Assembly (NCBI GenBank): GCA_900767695.1
Contig: CAAGAC010000065.1
Span: 1 to 11,312, forward strand
Length of the DNA: 11,312 nucleotides
Direction: 5' to 3'
DNA from: an uncultured Succinivibrio sp.
Lineage (GTDB): Bacteria; Pseudomonadota; Gammaproteobacteria; Enterobacterales; Succinivibrionaceae
The notes beneath the pieces are model-generated. The model saw nothing but the letters and a program-made list of their open reading frames with translations. It did no database searches and was not told where the DNA came from. The first letter of the stretch is position 1. Each line of letters starts with the position of its first letter. Made by a program: the position numbers and the translations under genes. Shown here one piece after another: positions 5,251-11,312 of this stretch.

Positions 5251-6599
5251 CTCTTTCAAACCAAAACGCCATAGCCATGCAGCACGGCTCGTTCTACATC
5301 GCCGTGTGGGGATGCCAGATGAACGTCTACGACACCTCGCGCATCCGCTCGCTGCTGCTCTCGCGCGGCTACGCCGAGGCGGCCTCCCCCGCCGGGGCCT
5401 CGGTGGTGGTGCTCGTGACCTGCGCCGTGCGCGCCAAGGCCGAGAACAAGGTCTTCAACCAGATCGCGGCCTGGCGCCACGAGGGTTCGGTCACGCCCTC
5501 GACCGTCATCGCGCTCGGAGGCTGCGTGGGCACCGAGCTTGGCCACAGGATAATCGACGCCAACCAGGGCGTGTCCGTGGTCTTCAGCCCGATGACCATC
5601 CACCGCCTGCCCGATCTCATCGACTCCTACCGCGCGACCGGCATGCCGGTGTGCGACGTCGACGCGGGATCGATGGAGAAGTTCGACTCCCTGCCCGACT
5701 CCGGGCTGCACGGCGTCTCCGCCTTCGTCACCATCATGGAGGGCTGCTCGAACAAGTGCACCTACTGCATCGTCCCCTACACGAGGGGCGAGGAGCAGTC
5801 GCGACGCCCCGGGGACGTCCTCGAGGAGTGCCGCCGCCACATCGAGAACGGCGCCCTGGAGATCCATCTTCTCGGGCAGAACGTCAACTCCTACCGCGGT
5901 GTGGACAATGACTGCGCGGAATGGTCGTTCCCCGAGCTGCTCTACTCGGTCGCCTCCCTCGATGGCGTGAGGCGCGTGCGCTTCACCACCTCGAACCCCA
6001 TGGACTTCTCAAAGGAGCTCGTGCAGGCCATAGGCGAGCTTCCCAACGTTGCCGAGGCGGTGCACATCCCGGTGCAGAGCGGAAGCGACGAGATTTTACG
6101 CAGGATGCACAGGCGCTACACGCACGAGTCGTATCTTGAGCTGATAGCCTCGCTGCGCAGGGCGCGGCCTGAAATCAGGATCTCCTCTGACTTCATCGTG
6201 GGCTTCCCCGGGGAGACCGATCATGACTTCGATGAGACGATGAGGCTTGTGCGCGAGGTGAGGTTCGACCAGAGCTTCAGCTTCATCTACTCAAAGCGCC
6301 CCGGCACTCCGGCTGCCGGGTACCCGGACGAGGTCAGCGCCCATGAGAAGAAGCAGCGCCTCTACGCGCTGCAGGATCTCCTCGAGGGCTACGCCAGGGA
6401 GTACAGCCAGGGGTATCTTGGAACCGAGCAGGCCGTGCTGGTCGAGGGCGTCTCGTCGCGCGATCAGGACGAGCTCAAGGCCAGGACCTCCGCGAACCGC
6501 ATCGCGGTTTTCAAGGGCGATCCCTCCCTCGTCGGGAAGGAAGCGACAATCAGGATCACGCAGGTGCTCTCCCACACCCTGCGCGGGGAACTCATCTGA
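5247..6599 (+). CDS. miaB: tRNA-2-methylthio-N6-dimethylallyladenosine synthase MiaB
   Basis: 450 aa from the ATG at 5247. Radical-SAM methylthiotransferase that adds a methylthio group to i6A37 of tRNAs reading UNN codons. The N-terminal MTTase domain keeps its three cluster cysteines (C23 in WGCQMN, C59 in VTCAVRAKAEN, C93 in GGCVG). The radical-SAM domain has C167-x3-C171-x2-C174 (EGCSNKCTYCIVPYTRG), followed by LLGQNVNSY, the FTTSNP segment and HIPVQSGS. A C-terminal TRAM domain (about 385-450) should bind tRNA. The start is not certain: AAGGA (5241-5245) is only 1 nt from this ATG, and an in-frame ATG at 5277 (MQHGSFYIAVWGCQ) gives 440 aa but has no clear ribosome site. The overlap with the fic stop suggests translational coupling. 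Confidence 0.96.
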   Translation: MTLSNQNAIAMQHGSFYIAVWGCQMNVYDTSRIRSLLLSRGYAEAASPAGASVVVLVTCAVRAKAENKVFNQIAAWRHEGSVTPSTVIALGGCVGTELGHRIIDANQGVSVVFSPMTIHRLPDLIDSYRATGMPVCDVDAGSMEKFDSLPDSGLHGVSAFVTIMEGCSNKCTYCIVPYTRGEEQSRRPGDVLEECRRHIENGALEIHLLGQNVNSYRGVDNDCAEWSFPELLYSVASLDGVRRVRFTTSNPMDFSKELVQAIGELPNVAEAVHIPVQSGSDEILRRMHRRYTHESYLELIASLRRARPEIRISSDFIVGFPGETDHDFDETMRLVREVRFDQSFSFIYSKRPGTPAAGYPDEVSAHEKKQRLYALQDLLEGYAREYSQGYLGTEQAVLVEGVSSRDQDELKARTSANRIAVFKGDPSLVGKEATIRITQVLSHTLRGELI

Positions 6600-6617
6600 G
6601 GGCTAAGGAAACAGGAT

Positions 6618-7751
6618 TTGAAGGACATCACCGAGGATTTCACGCTTGAGCCTGCCGACAAGGACCGCCTGGCGTGCCTGAGCGGGCCTGAGGACATGAA
6701 CCTCAGGCAGGTTGAGAAGCGCCTTGGGGCGAGGGTCACCCTCGTCGGAAGCACCGTGAGGCTCGAAGGCCCCGCGCGCGCCGTGGGCAAGGCCGAGCGC
6801 CTCATCAAGGAGCTCTACGCCCAGACCGCCCCGCACAGGGGCGGCAAGGCCCGCTACATCACCGCGGACGCCGTGCACCTGGCGATCACCGAGGCAACCC
6901 ACCTCGAGGCCACCGACGACGACTACGAGGGCAACGAGGATCGAGGCAGCGTCGGCGCCATCTACCACAAGGCCTCGAACTTCAAGACCAAGCGCGGCTT
7001 TGTCAAGGCGCGCACGCCAAACCAGGCCGACTACATCGCGGCGATAAACTCCCACGACGTGACCTTCGGCGTGGGGCCCGCCGGCACCGGCAAGACCTAC
7101 CTTGCCGTGGCCGCCGCGGTGGACGCGCTGGAGTCCGGAAGCTCAAGCCGCATCATCCTGACAAGGCCTGCCGTCGAGGCTGGCGAGAAGCTTGGCTTCC
7201 TCCCGGGCGATCTATCGCAGAAGGTCGATCCATACCTGAGGCCACTCTACGACGCGCTCTTTGAAATGCTCGGCTTCGAGAAGGTCGAGAAGCTCATAGA
7301 GCGCTCGGTCATCGAGATAGCCCCGCTTGCCTACATGCGCGGGCGCACCCTCAACGACTCCTTCATCATCCTCGACGAGGCCCAGAACACCACGGTCGAG
7401 CAGATGAAGATGTTCTTAACCCGCATCGGCTTCAACTCGAAGGCGGTGATCACGGGCGATCCAAGCCAGATAGACCTCCCGCACAACGTGCGCTCGGGCC
7501 TCAAGAACGCCATCGACGTGCTCGAGGGCACCGAGGAGATCGGCTTCACCTTCTTCGCCTCCGACGACGTGGTGCGCCACCCGGTGGTTGCGGCGATCGT
7601 CAACGCCTACGAGGCCTTCGAGAAGATCCACGGCGACACCAGCGTCTACCACCCGCACCCCAGGCGCCGCGAGCACGATGATGGCGAAGGCCCCTACGCC
7701 CACGCCTACGGCGCCGTCCCTGAAGAAGAGGAGCCGGGCGATGAGGGCTGA
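6618..7751 (+). CDS. ybeZ: PhoH-family ATPase (YbeZ)
   Basis: 377 aa, initiated by TTG at 6618 with AAGGA 8 nt upstream. An N-terminal KH-like segment (about 8-70, LSGPEDMNLRQVEKRLGARV) is followed by the PhoH P-loop NTPase domain: Walker A GPAGTGKT (153-160), LTRPAVEAGEKLGFLPGD, Walker B IILDEAQNTT (250-259) and the sensor-like GDPSQIDLP (280-288). The protein is cytoplasmic. YbeZ homologues bind nucleotide, interact with YbeY and are linked to RNA processing and 16S rRNA maturation; the exact reaction is not settled. The C-terminal 40 residues are His/Glu-rich and look disordered. It lies 18 nt after miaB, and its end overlaps ybeY by 11 nt. Confidence 0.95.
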   Translation: MKDITEDFTLEPADKDRLACLSGPEDMNLRQVEKRLGARVTLVGSTVRLEGPARAVGKAERLIKELYAQTAPHRGGKARYITADAVHLAITEATHLEATDDDYEGNEDRGSVGAIYHKASNFKTKRGFVKARTPNQADYIAAINSHDVTFGVGPAGTGKTYLAVAAAVDALESGSSSRIILTRPAVEAGEKLGFLPGDLSQKVDPYLRPLYDALFEMLGFEKVEKLIERSVIEIAPLAYMRGRTLNDSFIILDEAQNTTVEQMKMFLTRIGFNSKAVITGDPSQIDLPHNVRSGLKNAIDVLEGTEEIGFTFFASDDVVRHPVVAAIVNAYEAFEKIHGDTSVYHPHPRRREHDDGEGPYAHAYGAVPEEEEPGDEG

Positions 7752-8211
7752 CGTCGACCTGCAGGTCGCGATAGAGGATCGCGAGGGGATCCCGAGCGTG
7801 GAGACCCTTGGCCGCTGGGCCGAGGCCGCGCTCGAGGCAGGCGGGCGCAGGGACGACGCCGAGCTCACGGTGCGCGTGGTCGATGAGGACGAGATCCACG
7901 ACCTCAACCGCGAGTACCGCCACGTCGACCGCCCCACCAACATCCTCTCCTTCCCCTTCGAGTGCCCGCCCGAGGTGAGACTGCCGCTCATTGGCGATCT
8001 GGTGATCTGCATGAGCGTGCTAAGAAGGGAGGCCAAAGAGCAGCGCAAGACCTTGGACGAGCACTTTGCCCACCTCGTGGTCCACGGCTGCCTGCACCTC
8101 ATAGGCTACGACCACATAGAGCCGCAGGACGCGGCTGTCATGGAGCCGCTTGAGATAAAGGCCCTTGCGGCGCTTGGCTACGACAACCCCTACCGCGACG
8201 ACGAGATCTGA
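7741..8211 (+). CDS. ybeY: Endoribonuclease YbeY
   Basis: 156 aa, the normal family length. UPF0054 metalloprotein with the zinc-binding signature HGCLHLIGYDH (115-125), supplying H115, H119 and H125, and the conserved upstream segment RPTNILSFPFE (64-74). YbeY acts in 16S rRNA 3'-end maturation and in quality control of defective 70S ribosomes. The start at 7741 was chosen over upstream in-frame codons because AGGAG (7729-7733) is 7 nt away and the length then matches the family. It overlaps the end of phoH by 11 nt, and its own end is 8 nt before corC, so the three proteins are probably translated from one message. Confidence 0.96.
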   Translation: MRADVDLQVAIEDREGIPSVETLGRWAEAALEAGGRRDDAELTVRVVDEDEIHDLNREYRHVDRPTNILSFPFECPPEVRLPLIGDLVICMSVLRREAKEQRKTLDEHFAHLVVHGCLHLIGYDHIEPQDAAVMEPLEIKALAALGYDNPYRDDEI

Positions 8212-8219
8212 ATAATCCG

Positions 8220-9065
8220 ATGAAGGAAGAACACGATCATTTTCTAAGGCGCCTTCTGGGCGCCGGCAAGCCAGAGTCCATCAAGGAGCTTGAGGACGTC
8301 ATCGACGACGCCCGCGGGCGCGAGATCATAAGCCGCGAGACCGAGGACATGATCAAGGGCGTCTTCGACGTGGGCAGGCAGCGCGTGAGCGAGGTGATGA
8401 TCCCCCGCCTTGAGATGGTGACCATCCCGCTCGACGCCTCGCTGGAGGAGGCCGCGAAAACCATCGCCGAGAGCGGCCACTCCCGCTACCCGGTGATCTC
8501 CGAGGGCGACAAGGACAGGATTGAAGGGATCCTGCTTGCAAAGGATCTGCTCCCGCCGCTTTCAGGGCTCTCGGAGGCCAGGACGGTCAGGGAGCTTCTG
8601 CGCAAGCCCGTCATCGTCCCCGAGTCCAAGCGCGTGAGCGCGATGCTGCGCGAGTTCCAGAACGAGCGCTTCCACATGGCACTCGTGGTCGACGAGTTCG
8701 GCGGCGTCAGCGGCCTCATCACCATCGAGGACATCCTCGAGCTCATAGTGGGCGACATCGAGGACGAGTACGACGAGGCCGACGAGCAGCCGGACATCGC
8801 GCGCGCCCGCGAGAAGGGCACCTACATCGTCAACGGCCAGACCCCGGCCGAGGACTTCGAGGAGTACTTCAAGCTCGACATCCCCGACGCCGGCGTGGAC
8901 ACCGTGGCCGGCATGGTGCTCCACGTGCTCGGGGCCTTCCCCAAGCAGGGCGCCAGGCTCAAGCTCGGCGCGCTCGACGTCGAGGTGCTCCAGGTCTCCA
9001 AGCGCCGCATCAGCCTGCTCAAGGTGACCGTGCCCTCCGAGGCGAAGGGAGAGCACGCAAAGTGA
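8220..9065 (+). CDS. ybeX: CorC/YbeX-type CBS-domain protein
   Basis: 281 aa, soluble with no membrane segment. After an N-terminal helical region (SIKELEDVIDDARGREIISRETEDMIKGVF) it has two CBS motifs (about 55-115, beginning VSEVMIPRLEMVTIP, and about 122-182, with HMALVVDEFGGVSGLITIEDILELIVGDI) and a C-terminal CorC_HlyC transporter-associated domain (about 198-272). CorC was linked to Mg2+/Co2+ efflux in Salmonella; more recent work on YbeX points to ribosome-related functions, so the role is not firm. The start lies 8 nt after the ybeY stop with no strong Shine-Dalgarno sequence, which suggests translational coupling. The stop overlaps the lnt GTG. Confidence 0.94.
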   Translation: MKEEHDHFLRRLLGAGKPESIKELEDVIDDARGREIISRETEDMIKGVFDVGRQRVSEVMIPRLEMVTIPLDASLEEAAKTIAESGHSRYPVISEGDKDRIEGILLAKDLLPPLSGLSEARTVRELLRKPVIVPESKRVSAMLREFQNERFHMALVVDEFGGVSGLITIEDILELIVGDIEDEYDEADEQPDIARAREKGTYIVNGQTPAEDFEEYFKLDIPDAGVDTVAGMVLHVLGAFPKQGARLKLGALDVEVLQVSKRRISLLKVTVPSEAKGEHAK

Positions 9066-10633
9066 TCGCAAGGGCCGTGATGGCGCTTGCGGCCGCGCTC
9101 GACGGGGCGAGGCTGCTCGCGCTTTGCGATTCAAGGTTGGGAAGGCCGCTGTGCTGCCTCATCCTTGGCGCTGCCGCGGCGCTCGGGCTTGCGCCCTACC
9201 GCATGTGGCCGGTGACGCTCCTCTCCCTGGGGCTTTTCATGATGCTGCTCGTCAAGGCCCCCTCGAGGAAGTCGGCCTTCCTCGCCTCGATGTGCTGGTT
9301 TGGCGCCTACAGCGCCTCCTCGCTGTGGTGGCTCAACTTCGTGATGGAGGGCTTCGGCGAGATCCCCGCTCCATTCTCCTGGCTCTGGGTCATCGCCTGC
9401 GGCGCGGCGCTCTCGCTGCACTACGCAGCCTTCATCACCATTGCATTCTGGCTCTCGCGCAAAAACCGCGCCGCCCTGCTCGTGTTCCTCATGCCCGCGG
9501 CAGTCGCTGCAGCCGACGCCACCGTGGGGCTGGGGCCGCTGGGCTTTCCCTGGATGAATTTCGGCAACCTCGCCGTCGCAGGGCCCTTCAAGGCCTACCT
9601 GCCGCTCGTGGGAGCGCGCGGGGCCTCGCTGCTCTTTGTGATGGCGGCTGGATCGGCAGCGCTCGCCGCGCTGCGCCAGTACCCCTGGCTTCCAATCGCC
9701 GGCATCATCGTCGCCTTCGGGCTGGTCTTCTCCTCGACGCGCTTCACCGCGCCGGCAGGAGAGATCGAGGCCGCGCTCGTGCAGGGCAACGTGCCACAGG
9801 AGGTGCGCTGGGATCCCCAGATGGCATCGCGCTCGCTCGGCACCTACTGGGGCCTTGGAAGCCCATACCTCAAGAAGGGCGCCATCGTGATCTGGCCAGA
9901 GGGCTCGCTGCCCTTCTACCTCTCGGACGCCCCTAGGATCCTCGAGGATCTCGACGCTGCGGCCAGTGACGCGGGGGCCACGCTGATCCTCGGGAGCCTC
10001 AGGCGCGCCGGCGACGGCAAGCACAACTCCATCTTCGTGCTAGGGGAGGGCGGCAGGCAGTACTACGACAAGCGCAGGCTGGTGCCCCTGGGGGAGTTCG
10101 TGCCCTTTGAGAGCGCCCTGAGGCCGCTTGGACGCATGTTCAACATCCCGATGTCGGACTTCGTGCCGCCCAGGAAGGATCCCGGCTCGATCACCGCAGG
10201 CGGAGTGAAGCTCATCCCCGCGATCTGCTACGAGGCCATATTCCCCGAGACAGTTGACGGAAATGATTCCGACGACGCCGGCGCGATCCTGATGGTGAGC
10301 AACGACGCGTGGTTCGGCACCACCAGGGGGCCTCTGGAGCACCTCGACATCGCAAGAGTGCGCTCGATGGAATTGCAAAAGCCGATGCTGCGCGTGACCT
10401 CCAACGGCGTCACCGCAGTCATAGGGCCCGACGGCAGCGTGCTCTCGCAGCTGCCGCGCGACACCGCGGCGGTGCTGGAGGCCAGGGCCACGGCGATGAA
10501 GGGCCGCACGCCCTACTCCCGCTACGGCAATATCCCGCTTGCGGCGCTCAGCATCGTCCTCGTCCTCGCAGGGATAGTTCTCTCGCGCAGGAAGGAAGAG
10601 CGCGACGGGATCGAGGAGCTTGTAAGGCCCTAG
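9062..10633 (+). CDS. lnt: Apolipoprotein N-acyltransferase Lnt
   Basis: 523 aa inner-membrane enzyme that transfers a third acyl chain from phospholipid to the N-terminal Cys of lipoproteins. The N-terminal half has about six hydrophobic segments (roughly 28-65, 72-92, 105-130, 137-155, 186-203, 208-225). The periplasmic nitrilase-like domain carries the full catalytic triad: E280 (IWPEGSLPF), K337 (YDKRRLVPLGEFVPFE) and C389 (AICYEAIFPE). A last hydrophobic helix lies at about 491-508. The start is GTG at 9062, overlapping the corC stop (GTGA), with AGGGAG about 9 nt upstream. This is the last gene of the operon, and the length is close to the usual ~510 aa. Confidence 0.96.
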   Translation: MIARAVMALAAALDGARLLALCDSRLGRPLCCLILGAAAALGLAPYRMWPVTLLSLGLFMMLLVKAPSRKSAFLASMCWFGAYSASSLWWLNFVMEGFGEIPAPFSWLWVIACGAALSLHYAAFITIAFWLSRKNRAALLVFLMPAAVAAADATVGLGPLGFPWMNFGNLAVAGPFKAYLPLVGARGASLLFVMAAGSAALAALRQYPWLPIAGIIVAFGLVFSSTRFTAPAGEIEAALVQGNVPQEVRWDPQMASRSLGTYWGLGSPYLKKGAIVIWPEGSLPFYLSDAPRILEDLDAAASDAGATLILGSLRRAGDGKHNSIFVLGEGGRQYYDKRRLVPLGEFVPFESALRPLGRMFNIPMSDFVPPRKDPGSITAGGVKLIPAICYEAIFPETVDGNDSDDAGAILMVSNDAWFGTTRGPLEHLDIARVRSMELQKPMLRVTSNGVTAVIGPDGSVLSQLPRDTAAVLEARATAMKGRTPYSRYGNIPLAALSIVLVLAGIVLSRRKEERDGIEELVRP

Positions 10634-10650
10634 CCATCCTCAATCAGCAA

Positions 10651-10673
10651 GCTGGGGTGCCCCGTACCCCAGC
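10651..10673. repeat. Perfect 8-bp hairpin after lnt
   Basis: GCTGGGGT (10651-10658) and ACCCCAGC (10666-10673) flank a 7-nt loop, 17 nt after the lnt stop. There is no T tail on the plus strand. It may protect the mRNA 3' end or pause transcription before the stronger terminator downstream. Confidence 0.5.
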
Positions 10674-10714
10674 GCGCCCGCATAGCCCTTCGACGACTCA
10701 AGCCTCGTCCTGAA

Positions 10715-10727
10715 CCCTGACTCAGGG
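10715..10727. repeat. Short palindrome CCCTGA-C-TCAGGG
   Basis: 6-bp inverted arms around one base, in the tail of the lnt transcript. It could be a protein-binding site or chance; no adjacent promoter was recognised. Confidence 0.3.
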
Positions 10728-10770
10728 AAATAAAACTTTGCACAAGACCTGATTTTGTAATTGACGTGCG

Positions 10771-10824
10771 ACAAAAAGCCGGCCGTTGAATCAACAGACC
10801 CATTCGCTGCCGGTTTTGTTTTTT
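10771..10824 (+). terminator. Operon terminator downstream of lnt
   Basis: ACAAAAAGCCGGC (10771-10783) pairs with GCCGGTTTTGT (10809-10819) with a 2-nt bulge, and the T-rich tail TTTTGTTTTTT follows. The 25-nt loop contains a small inner stem, GTTG-AAT-CAAC (10784-10795 region). The T tract supports plus-strand termination of the lnt operon, about 140 nt after the last stop codon. Confidence 0.7.
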
Positions 10825-10967
10825 CAGGTTGTAGTCAACTCCTAGACAGCACGCCCTCTGCCAGCAGGTGAACGACCAAGCACTTCCACACCAAATACTC
10901 ATCGCATGGCAAGCGGCGCTTATGCACATGCTGAACATTACTCGGTCGAGTAGTTCACAAAGCGGCT
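10825..10967. other. Non-coding or decayed DNA after the operon terminator
   Basis: No supported gene. On the minus strand a 39-codon stretch without a start codon (10835-10954) contains protein-like text (HVHKRRLPCDEYLVWKC), which could be another decayed fragment, but I recognise no family. Confidence 0.3.
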
Positions 10968-11078
10968 TCAGGCGCAGTTTTTGATTATGCTGTCAAGATC
11001 TCCGCAGTTCCACGTGTTGCTGTCCACGTACGTCAGGCGGTTGTCTGAGATATCGGCGCCCTTGCGCGCCAGAGGCTT
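10968..11078 (-). pseudogene. 3' remnant of a gene, start missing
   Basis: The minus strand holds 36 codons that read like real protein (GADISDNRLTYVDSNTW, then NCGDLDSIIKNCA) and end with TGA at 10968-10970, but there is a stop codon immediately upstream (11079-11081) and no start codon or ribosome site. The paired Cys near a C-terminus suggests a secreted or surface protein, which is only a guess. It looks like the tail of a gene whose 5' part was lost to deletion or insertion near 11080. Confidence 0.4.
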
Positions 11079-11276
11079 TCAGGTTAAGTATTCTTTTTTA
11101 GAGGCTTCATGAGTGATTATGGGCAAGCGCAAGTAATCCGCGCAACGGGATCGCCCTTACAGGGGATTACCCCGGGACTCGTTTCCCTTGTTGGCCCTTT
11201 GGAGTCCTGAAGCGAAAAGGCCATCCCCTTTCAGCTATGTTTGTAATTGCTAAAAACAACAACATGAAGAAAGGAA
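11079..11276. other. Gap before the right-edge gene start
   Basis: No supported gene. A 34-codon open frame begins at ATG 11108 (MSDYGQAQVIRATGS) without a ribosome site or recognisable motif. The stretch is AT-richer than the operon and includes a short stem GGGG-ATTA-CCCC near 11162. It may be the left end and leader of a mobile element or simply a leader region. Confidence 0.3.
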
Positions 11277-11312
11277 ATGGGCCTGTCCGATACGTTGTTC
11301 AAGCATGTCCTG
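11277..11312 (+). CDS. Possible start of a gene truncated by the window edge
   Basis: ATG at 11277 opens MGLSDTLFKHVL and runs off the edge. AAGGA is present but only 1 nt from the ATG. An alternative ATG at 11264 in another frame gives MKKGNGPVRYVVQACP. The first reading looks more protein-like and is compatible with the N-terminus of some transposases (ISL3-like), but twelve residues cannot establish this. Confidence 0.3.
   Translation, partial: MGLSDTLFKHVL

Noticed and set aside
10630..10938. 102-codon minus-strand frame behind lnt
   Set aside because: It runs through the lnt terminator, is Cys/Trp/Arg-rich in a random-looking way and has no recognisable domain.
1..11312. CRISPR array or long tandem repeats
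   Set aside because: No regularly spaced direct repeats were seen; only short inverted repeats and one 10-bp direct duplicate near 2510-2540.

Overview
The window comes from a GC-rich proteobacterium. The gene order miaB-phoH(ybeZ)-ybeY-corC(ybeX)-lnt, with tRNA-Gln and tRNA-Met genes close by, matches the conserved arrangement of gamma- and betaproteobacteria; in Escherichia coli a Met/Leu/Gln tRNA operon also lies beside miaB. The WGCQMN motif and other MiaB sequence lean towards Gammaproteobacteria, but the genus cannot be named from this sequence. Lnt and YbeY imply a Gram-negative cell with lipoproteins.

Layout. (1) 1-343: 3' end of an unrecognised gene with two GC-rich hairpins and an ambiguous reading frame. 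(2) 344-817 (+): small acidic protein resembling a CesT-family type III secretion chaperone, with no secretion gene in view. (3) 898-1941 (-), convergent: HigA-like XRE regulator fused to an ImmA/IrrE-like domain whose HExxH motif is lost; two hairpin terminators separate it from the chaperone. (4) 1994-2655: gene-free, rich in GC hairpins, ending in a perfect 26-bp AT-rich palindrome. (5) 2656-3044 (-): a tRNA operon, tRNA-Gln(TTG), tRNA-Gln(CTG), tRNA-Met(CAT), with a consensus sigma70 promoter and a terminator. (6) 3312-4298 (+): uncharacterised HAD-family hydrolase with its own terminator. (7) 4486-10633 (+): one tightly packed gene string, VbhA-like antitoxin, Fic toxin, miaB, phoH, ybeY, corC, lnt, with gaps of at most 18 nt or short overlaps, from an extended -10 promoter near 4425 to a T-rich terminator at 10771-10824. 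(8) 10825-11312: non-coding or decayed sequence with a gene remnant on the minus strand and the possible first codons of a gene running off the right edge.

How the genes fit together. The housekeeping operon links tRNA modification (MiaB), RNA/ribosome quality control (PhoH with YbeY) and cell envelope functions (CorC, Lnt). The most unusual feature is the Fic toxin-antitoxin pair fused to its head: the fic stop codon overlaps the first possible miaB start codon (ATGA), so the TA pair and the tRNA-modification operon are probably co-transcribed. The antitoxin is only 52 codons and easily missed, but it carries a T-x3-E-G motif of the kind that inhibits Fic AMP transferases, and the Fic protein has a complete HPFxDGNGRxxR active site.
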